From assembly GCA_027493885.1 (NCBI GenBank), contig JAOSJZ010000001.1, positions 2,536,622-2,600,621 of the forward strand: 64,000 bases of DNA, in the 5' to 3' direction. A program made the translations under genes and the position numbers. The notes under the pieces were generated by a model. It did no database searches. It had not been told where the DNA came from and worked only from the letters and a program-made list of their open reading frames with translations. The first letter of the stretch is position 1, and every line of letters begins with the position of its first letter. Source of the DNA: Gaiella sp. (GTDB lineage: Bacteria > Actinomycetota > Thermoleophilia > Gaiellales > Gaiellaceae). Of this stretch, positions 58,639 to 64,000 are shown one piece after another.

Positions 58639-59804
58639 CGCCCCTCACCGCCGAGCGGGAGCCGCGCCTCGAGCACGAAGCCGCCCTGCGGCCCCGCTCC
58701 TGCCGTCATCGCACCGCCGTAGATCTTCACGCGCTCGCGGATCCCGAGGAGACCGTAGCCGGGCCCGTCTGTGCCCGCACCGCCGCTCTCGCCGTCGTCG
58801 CGGACCTCGATCTCGAGGGCGTCGGAGGCGTAGCGCAGCGTGACGTCGGCACGAGTCGCCCGCGCGTGCTTCAAGGCATTCGTCAGGCCTTCCTGGACGA
58901 TCCGGTAGGCCGAGAGGTCGATCGCCCGGGGGAGCGGGGCGGCGTCGCCGTCGAGGTGGAGCTCGACCCTCAGGCCGGCCCGCTCCACGTCGGCGAGGAG
59001 GGCCCGGAGGTTGTCGAGGCCGGGCTGTGGTGCGAGCTCGGGGTCTTCGCCGTCGTTGCGCATCGCTCCCAGCAGCCGGCGCATCTCCGCGAGCGCAGCA
59101 CGCCCCGCCTCCTCGACGCCCCGAAGCGCGTCGCGGTCGTCCGCGAGCTCGTCGGGCAGCTTGTGCCGGACGGCGCCTACCTGGAGGACCATGACGCTGA
59201 CGGAGTGGGCGACGATGTCGTGCAGCTCCCGCGCGATGCGTGCGCGCTCCTCTGCGACCGCGATCCGGGCGGCCGACTCGCGCTCGCGCTCGGCCTGGGC
59301 GGCGCGCGCCTCGGCCGCGTCGGCCTGCTCGGCCCGCGTGCGCACAGCGAACCCGGCCAGCCAGGCGATCCCGAACAGGAGCGGGAGGAAGAAGAGCTCG
59401 CCGGTCGAGTGGCCCGGCCGGTTGTAGACGATCGTCGCCATGCCGCCGAGCACGACGACGAGGCCCACCCGCGCCAGCACGGCGTCCGCCACGTTGCCGA
59501 GGAGGAATGCGGCGATGATCCCGGCGATGTAGCTGCCGGCGGGGAAGGTGATGAGCCGCCCGTCGACGAACGAGACCGCCGCGGCGAGCAGCCAGAACGC
59601 GGCCGGCGCGGCGAAGGGGAAGCGGCGGCGCCCGAGCAACCCCAGCACGAGGACCGCAGTCACCGGGACGCAGAACCAGAGGGTGGTCTGCGGCGCGTTC
59701 GGGTCGTCCTGGTCGACTGCCAGCTCGAGGACTGCCGCGAGAGCCAGCAGCACGAGCAGGGCGTCGAGGGAGTGCCTGCGCGCGAGGTCTTCGGCCCGGT
59801 TCAC
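58635..59804 (-). CDS. sensor histidine kinase, DesK/NarX-like (HisKA_3)
   Basis: 389 residues. Several N-terminal helices (about 15-160), then a coiled coil and the HisKA_3 motif RARIARELHDIVAHSVSVMV (the His is the phosphorylation site), and the HATPase region with YRIVQEGLTNALKHARAT and DDGESGGAGTDGPGYGLLGIRER. Membrane-integrated sensing, as in DesK-type kinases that respond to membrane state. The neighbouring MMPL transporter suggests envelope stress. Confidence 0.92.
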   Translation of the reverse strand: MNRAEDLARRHSLDALLVLLALAAVLELAVDQDDPNAPQTTLWFCVPVTAVLVLGLLGRRRFPFAAPAAFWLLAAAVSFVDGRLITFPAGSYIAGIIAAFLLGNVADAVLARVGLVVVLGGMATIVYNRPGHSTGELFFLPLLFGIAWLAGFAVRTRAEQADAAEARAAQAERERESAARIAVAEERARIARELHDIVAHSVSVMVLQVGAVRHKLPDELADDRDALRGVEEAGRAALAEMRRLLGAMRNDGEDPELAPQPGLDNLRALLADVERAGLRVELHLDGDAAPLPRAIDLSAYRIVQEGLTNALKHARATRADVTLRYASDALEIEVRDDGESGGAGTDGPGYGLLGIRERVKIYGGAMTAGAGPQGGFVLEARLPLGGEGR

Positions 59805-59835
59805 GGGCTGAACGTAGCCCAGGCCTCCGGGCGCC

Positions 59836-59929
59836 GCCTCCTACCGCGGTAGGAGGCGAGATCGTCGCCCGGGGGGAGAGCGAATCCGGCCTCGCGACGA
59901 CGTCGCCGCTCAACTCGCCTCCTAGCGTC
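59836..59929 (+). promoter_or_regulatory. promoter module 1 with a 22-bp perfect palindrome
   Basis: The arms GCCTCCTACCG / CGGTAGGAGGC (59836-59857) form a perfect palindrome. CGCCTCCTAGCGTC (59916-59929) includes a TANNNT-type -10 (TAGCGT). The start of CTCCTACCGC (59838) and of CGCCTCCTAGCGTC (59916) are 78 bp apart, exactly as in module 2 at 62406. Confidence 0.6.
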
Positions 59930-59962
59930 TCGGCCATGGAGCTTCGGTCGGAAGGAGGAGCC

Positions 59963-60109
59963 ATGACCCCCGCCAACACCCGCGAGCTCGCCGCCCGCGG
60001 GGGCGACGGGATCCACGTCCAGCTGCTCTGGCACACCACCCCTTCGCCCATGCGGCCGAGGGGCTCCACATCCACTCCACGCTCGAGCGACCTCGAAGGA
60101 GGATCCACG
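59963..60109 (+). pseudogene. relic of a small conserved actinobacterial gene before the MMPL gene
   Basis: The ATG 59963 follows a strong GGAAGGAGGAG site and begins TRELAARGGDGIHVQLLWH. That is the start of a small actinobacterial protein type I recall as RELAxRxxDGIxVxLLW...YHPFAYA. About 30 internal residues are missing, and HHPFAHAAEGLHI follows in another frame, so it looks like an internal deletion. The rest runs in frame into the MMPL gene without a stop. Confidence 0.45.
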
Positions 60110-62341
60110 ATGTTCGGAAAGCACGACAACCGCAGCAGCCGGCCAAATCTCGCGGCCCGAATGGGTCGCTGGAGCGCCGCGCACTGGAAGACGGCCACGT
60201 TCGGCTGGCTCGCCTTCGTCCTCGTCGCCTTCGGCCTCGGCGGCGCGTTCGGGATGAAGTCGATCGACTCAAACGCCCCGGGGCCGGGCGAGTCCGGCCG
60301 TATGGACAGGATCCTCGAGGCCGGGTTCGAGCAACCTGCCGGCGAGAACGTCCTGGTACAGAGCGAGACCCTACGTACGACCGATCCCGCCTTCGAGGCG
60401 GCGATCGCGGACGTCGTCGCGAGGCTCTCGAAGCTCGACGACGTCCAGAACGTGCGGTCGCCCCTCGGCGCGGGCAACGGGGGCCAGGTCGCCCCGAACG
60501 GGCACGCCGCGCTCGTCCAGTTCGAGATCCGCGGCGACGCCGACAAGGCCGTCGACAGGATCGGCCCGGTCCTCGACACGGTCGACGAGCTCCAGGCAGC
60601 CCATCCGGCCGTCTTCGTCGGCCAGTTCGGCGACGCGAGCAAGGTCGACGCGCTCGCGACCGCCTACGGCGACGACCTCGGCAAGGCCGGCCTGTACTCC
60701 CTGCCGGTCACGCTCGCGATCCTCGTCGTCGCATTCGGGGCGCTCGTCGCGGCAGGGATCCCGCTGCTCCTGGCACTGACCGCGGTGTTCGCGACGTTCG
60801 GGCTCATCGCGATCCCGAGCCAGGTGTTCCCTGTGGCGATGCAGGCACCCGCGCTGGTGCTCCTCATCGGTCTCGCCGTCGGCGTCGACTACTCGATGTT
60901 CTACTTGAAGCGGGAACGCGAGGAACGGGCCGCCGGGCGCAGCGAGCGGGCCGCTCTCGAGGCCGCGGCGGCGACGTCGGGACGCTCGGTGCTCGTCGCG
61001 GGCCTCACCGTGATCGTGGCGATGGCCGGCATGTTCCTGACCGGCGACTCGACCTTTGCCTCGCTCGGGGTCGCGGCCATCACCGTCGTCGCGATCGCCG
61101 TGCTCGGCTCCTTGACCGTGCTCCCGGCGCTCCTCTCCCGGCTCGGCGACCGGGTCGACCGCGGGCGCGTGCCGCTCCTCGGCCGCCGCCGCTCGAGCGG
61201 CGAGAGCCGGATCTGGGGTGCGATCGTCGAGCGCGTCCTGCGCCGGCCGCTCACCTCGGTCGTGCTCACTGGCGGGCTGCTGGTGACGCTCGCCGTCCCG
61301 GCACTCCAGCTCCGCATGGCGGTGGCCGGGCCCGACACGTTCCCCAAGTCGCTTCCGGTCGTCCAGGCGTACACGAAGATGCAGCAGGCGTTCCCCGGGA
61401 CGGCGTTGCCCGCCAACGTCGTCGTGAAGGCGCCGAACGTCGAGGCCCCCGCGGTGCAGGACGCTATTCGCCGCCTCGAGCGGCAGGCGCTCGCGAGCGG
61501 CCGCATGCAGGCGCCGATCACCGTCGACGTCAATCGCGACGCGACCGTCGCGAACATCGCCATCCCGATCGACGGCAAGACGACCGACCGTGAGGCCGAA
61601 GCCGCACTCGCGCTTCTCCGCGACCGGATCGTCCCCGAGACGGTCGGCCGGCTCCCGAACGCGGAGGCCGGCGTTACCGGGACGGCGGCACAGTGGAAGG
61701 ACTCGACCGACGAGCTCCGGTCGAACCTCCCGCCGGTCGTCGCCTTCGTGCTCGTGATCGCGTTCGGGCTCCTGCTCGTCGCGTTCCGCTCGATCGTCGT
61801 CGCAGCGAAGGCGATGCTGCTCAACCTGCTCTCCGTCGCTGCGGCGTACGGCGTGCTCGTGCTCGTCTTCCAGCACGGGATCGGCAAGGGCCTGCTCGGC
61901 TTCAGCTCCACCGCCGGGATCGACCCCGTCGTGCCGCTGCTCCTGTTCGTGATCCTGTTCGGCCTCTCGATGGACTACCACGTCCTCGTGCTCGGCCGGA
62001 TCAGGGAGCTCTACGACAGGGGCGAGAGCATGGACGACGCGATCTCGAACGGGATCAAGCGCACCGCGGGCGTCGTCACCAGCGCGGCGGTCGTGATGGT
62101 GCTCGTGTTCTCGATCTTCGCGACGCTCTCGATGCTGTTCTTCAAGCAGTTCGGCGTCGGGCTCGCCGTGGCGATCCTGATCGACGCGACGATCGTCAGG
62201 GCCGTGCTCCTGCCGGCGACCATGAAGCTGCTCGGAGAGTGGAACTGGTACCTGCCCCGGTGGCTCGAGTGGCTGCCACGGCTCGAGCCCGGAGAGCCGG
62301 AGCCCGCGCGGGACGCGGCGCCGGCAGCCACCTCTGCGTAG
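60110..62341 (+). CDS. MMPL-family RND transporter
   Basis: 743 residues from ATG 60110 with a GGAGG site. Two repeats of MMPL: residues 1-350 (first helix AFVLVAFGLGGAFG, then LVLLIGLAVGVDYSMFYLKR) and 380-720 (VVAFVLVIAFGLLLVAFRSIV, LLLFVILFGLSMDYHVLVLGR). VDYS and MDYH lie in the transmembrane helices that carry the proton-relay Asp-Tyr pairs. Twelve helices. MMPL proteins export lipids or siderophores, or act in drug efflux. Expression is likely controlled by the adjacent NarL/DesK-type system through promoter module 1. Confidence 0.92.
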   Translation: MFGKHDNRSSRPNLAARMGRWSAAHWKTATFGWLAFVLVAFGLGGAFGMKSIDSNAPGPGESGRMDRILEAGFEQPAGENVLVQSETLRTTDPAFEAAIADVVARLSKLDDVQNVRSPLGAGNGGQVAPNGHAALVQFEIRGDADKAVDRIGPVLDTVDELQAAHPAVFVGQFGDASKVDALATAYGDDLGKAGLYSLPVTLAILVVAFGALVAAGIPLLLALTAVFATFGLIAIPSQVFPVAMQAPALVLLIGLAVGVDYSMFYLKREREERAAGRSERAALEAAAATSGRSVLVAGLTVIVAMAGMFLTGDSTFASLGVAAITVVAIAVLGSLTVLPALLSRLGDRVDRGRVPLLGRRRSSGESRIWGAIVERVLRRPLTSVVLTGGLLVTLAVPALQLRMAVAGPDTFPKSLPVVQAYTKMQQAFPGTALPANVVVKAPNVEAPAVQDAIRRLERQALASGRMQAPITVDVNRDATVANIAIPIDGKTTDREAEAALALLRDRIVPETVGRLPNAEAGVTGTAAQWKDSTDELRSNLPPVVAFVLVIAFGLLLVAFRSIVVAAKAMLLNLLSVAAAYGVLVLVFQHGIGKGLLGFSSTAGIDPVVPLLLFVILFGLSMDYHVLVLGRIRELYDRGESMDDAISNGIKRTAGVVTSAAVVMVLVFSIFATLSMLFFKQFGVGLAVAILIDATIVRAVLLPATMKLLGEWNWYLPRWLEWLPRLEPGEPEPARDAAPAATSA

Positions 62342-62357
62342 AAGCGCTGGGCTCATC

Positions 62358-62393
62358 GGCCCCCGGCACCGATCTCGATCGGAGCCGGGGGCC
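62358..62393 (+). terminator. strong hairpin after the MMPL gene
   Basis: GGCCCCCGGC / GCCGGGGGCC arms of 10 bp (62358-62367, 62384-62393), continuing inside with CCGAT/ATCGG around CTCG. It separates the MMPL gene from the next promoter. A T tract is not evident. Confidence 0.65.
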
Positions 62394-62405
62394 AAGCGCG
62401 TTTCG

Positions 62406-62497
62406 CTCCTACCGCAGGAGGACACGGAATCGTCGCCGGGTGCGAGCGCGATTCCGGCCTGGCGACGAGGCCGGCGGGGCGCACGCCTCCTAGCGTC
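62406..62497 (+). promoter_or_regulatory. promoter module 2, paralogous to module 1
   Basis: CTCCTACCGC (62406-62415) followed by AGGAG, and CGCCTCCTAGCGTC (62484-62497) exactly 78 bp later. Blocks such as ATCGTCGCC, TCCGGCCT and GCGACGA in between are shared with module 1 at similar positions. Here the palindrome is shortened to CTCCT/AGGAG. Confidence 0.6.
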
Positions 62498-62526
62498 GAG
62501 GCATCGACCTCTGCGAAAGGATCATC

Positions 62527-64000
62527 ATGAAATCTCCGTACCGCGCCTTCACGCCCGCGCGCATCGTCGCCCTCGCCCTGCTCGGGCTGACGGTGCTCAC
62601 GCTCGGCTATCTCCGGCTCGCGCCCGACGACCGCGTCTCCGTCCCGGCCGGGGCGACGGCCGGCAACCTCGAGCTCGAGCCGTGCACCTACGCGACCGAG
62701 GACGGCGGCTACGCCGCCGACTGCGGCACGCTCGTCGTGCCCGAGAACCGCGACGACGCCGCCTCACGGCTGATCGCCGTGCCGGTGACCCGCGTCCGCG
62801 CCCGCTCGGCGCATCCGAAGGAGCCGGTCTTCCGCCTCGAGGGCGGCCCCGGCGTCACCAACATGCACTTTCCGTACGCGAGCAGATTCGCCGGCGACCG
62901 CGACGTCGTCGTCGTCGGCTACCGCGGCGTCGACGGCTCCTCCGTGCTCGACTGCCCGGAGGTCGAGTCGGCTCTCGGGCACTCGACCGACCGTCTCGGG
63001 GCGAAGTCGTTCCACGCGTATGCCGGCGCCTTCCGGGCGTGCGCGGCGCGGCTGACCGGCGAGGGCGTCGACCTCGACGGCTACAGCATGTCCCAGCAGG
63101 CCGACGACCTCGAGGCGGCGCGGAAGGCGCTCGGCTACGAGAAGATCGACCTGCTGAGCGAGAGCGCCGGGACGCGCCTCGCGCTGATCTACTCCTGGCG
63201 CTACCCGCGGAGCGTCCACCGCGCGGTGCTGGTCGGCGCGAACCCGCCCGGCCATTTCTTCTGGGAGCCGAAGACGACCGACGCGCAGATCGGCCGCTAC
63301 GCGAAGGCGTGCGCGAGCGACGCGAGCTGCCGCGGGCGGACTGACGATCTCGTCTCCTCGATGCGGTGGACCTCCGCCCACATTCCCGACCGCTGGTGGT
63401 TCCTTCCGATCGACGAGGCCGACGTGCGGATCGCGTCCTTCTTCGGGCTGTTCGAGACGACACCGGAGGCGGCGCCCGCCAACGGGCCGCTCACCCTCGT
63501 GTCGTGGCTCGCCGCCGCCGACGGCGACGCGAGCGGCCTCTGGCTCGCCTCGCTCGCCGCCGACCTCATCTTCCCGAAGATGTTCACCTGGGGCGAGTAC
63601 GCCGCGATCGGGACGCAGGACGCCTGGGCCGTGGACGCCTTCTACCGGCAGGGCGGCGACCGGGGCTCGATCCTCGGCAACCCGGGGACGGACTTCGCCT
63701 GGGGCGGAGGGCGGCTCGGCGACGCCTGGCCGACCAGCCCGGACGACGCGAGGTACCGGCACATGCGGCGCTCCAGCGTCGAGACGCTCCTCGTGGGCGG
63801 GGAGCTCGACGTCTCGACCCCGCCGCAGGTGGCGACGAAGGAGCTGCTGCCGTACCTGCCGAACGGCCGGCAGGTCGTGCTACCCGGTTTCGGCCACTCC
63901 CTCTCGTTCTGGACGCAGCAGCCGGAGGCGGGGACCCGGCTCGTGAACCGCTTCCTCTCGACAGGCCGCGTCGACGACTCGCTCTACGAGTCGCAGCGCG
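62527..64000 (+). CDS. alpha/beta hydrolase, TAP-like (secreted), runs off the right edge
   Basis: At least 491 residues; the frame is open to the window end. ATG 62527 follows AAAGGATC. A single N-terminal helix (LALLGLTVLTLGYLRLA, about 15-31) is a signal anchor or peptide. The core has EPVFRLEGGPGV and VVVVGYRGVDGSS (oxyanion region), nucleophile Ser in LLSESAGTRLAL, Asp in LVGGELDVSTPP and His in GFGHSLSF, which is the triad of prolyl/tripeptidyl aminopeptidase-like (TAP) hydrolases. The nucleophile elbow SESAG is not the usual GxSxG, so some function may have changed. It shares its promoter module with the MMPL gene. Confidence 0.85.
   Translation, partial: MKSPYRAFTPARIVALALLGLTVLTLGYLRLAPDDRVSVPAGATAGNLELEPCTYATEDGGYAADCGTLVVPENRDDAASRLIAVPVTRVRARSAHPKEPVFRLEGGPGVTNMHFPYASRFAGDRDVVVVGYRGVDGSSVLDCPEVESALGHSTDRLGAKSFHAYAGAFRACAARLTGEGVDLDGYSMSQQADDLEAARKALGYEKIDLLSESAGTRLALIYSWRYPRSVHRAVLVGANPPGHFFWEPKTTDAQIGRYAKACASDASCRGRTDDLVSSMRWTSAHIPDRWWFLPIDEADVRIASFFGLFETTPEAAPANGPLTLVSWLAAADGDASGLWLASLAADLIFPKMFTWGEYAAIGTQDAWAVDAFYRQGGDRGSILGNPGTDFAWGGGRLGDAWPTSPDDARYRHMRRSSVETLLVGGELDVSTPPQVATKELLPYLPNGRQVVLPGFGHSLSFWTQQPEAGTRLVNRFLSTGRVDDSLYESQR

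Noticed and set aside
1-64000. tRNA, rRNA or CRISPR arrays
   Set aside because: I looked for conserved tRNA arms, the 3' CCA region, rRNA segments and regular repeats in every intergenic region and found none; a covariance search would be needed to be certain.

Overview
The window is high-GC (roughly 70% by eye) bacterial DNA with tightly overlapping ATGA/GTGA gene junctions and frequent GTG starts. Its gene content (FCD-type GntR regulator, IdeR/DtxR-type regulator, DUF7144 membrane protein, HHE protein) suggests a soil actinobacterium, probably of the Thermoleophilia type. That placement is an inference from style and gene content; no rRNA or tRNA gene was recognised.

Region 1 (1-14.5 kb, + strand) is one long catabolic operon: the end of an FAD oxidoreductase, a nitrilase-family amidase, a small unknown protein, a complete Dpp/Opp-type ABC importer, an amidohydrolase, an aldehyde dehydrogenase, a HisC-like aminotransferase, an FGGY kinase and a LarA-like racemase. 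A HerA-type ATPase (14.5-15.9 kb, -) separates it from a regulator that fuses a DGC zinc-binding-like domain to an IdeR/DtxR repressor, preceded by an 18-bp perfect palindrome.

Region 2 (17-25 kb) holds a RibD-like reductase, a GntR/FCD regulator, a VOC protein, a NitT/TauT-type importer (ATPase, permease, binding protein) and two amidohydrolases related to 8-oxoguanine/S-adenosylhomocysteine-type deaminases and cytosine deaminase. Together these suggest uptake and hydrolysis of an N-heterocycle. Region 3 (25.2-28.5 kb) has a more AT-rich look. It is a restriction-modification island: a candidate PD-DxK nuclease, an Eco57I/TaqI-like methylase, and a PLD-type nuclease gene interrupted by an IS30 transposase fragment.

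Region 4 (28.5-43.1 kb, - strand) is a second giant catabolic operon of about 15 overlapping genes: aldehyde dehydrogenase, two SDRs, TIM-barrel isomerase, a ThDP-dependent E1 alpha/beta plus lone lipoyl domain, tautomerase, a fused isochorismatase-VOC protein, M24 peptidase-like hydrolase, enolase-superfamily enzyme, octopine-dehydrogenase-like and dipicolinate-synthase-A-like enzymes, hydantoinase and FAD oxidoreductase. A shared operator-like sequence, at a nearly fixed distance from a -35 box, occurs before the GntR gene, before the importer binding protein and in the divergent promoter of this operon. This argues for one regulon.

Region 5 (43.2-64 kb) is metal, redox and envelope physiology: a yybP-ykoY-type Mn2+ riboswitch leading a UspA and P-type ATPase pair; an ApbE / ferric-reductase-like / ferredoxin operon with a His/Asp/Glu-rich membrane protein beside a two-component system; a nitrosative-stress or Fe-S style cluster (HHE, NnrS, molybdopterin-domain protein, DUF59, Cys-containing HTH regulator, DUF2249); a MarR-cupin divergent pair; and a NarL/DesK-type two-component system beside an MMPL transporter and a TAP-type hydrolase. 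The last two genes share a duplicated promoter module.

Five genes carry six single-base frameshifts, every one in a run of four or five G or C. The simplest explanation is residual sequencing error, so I describe these genes as intact in function while giving the breakpoints.
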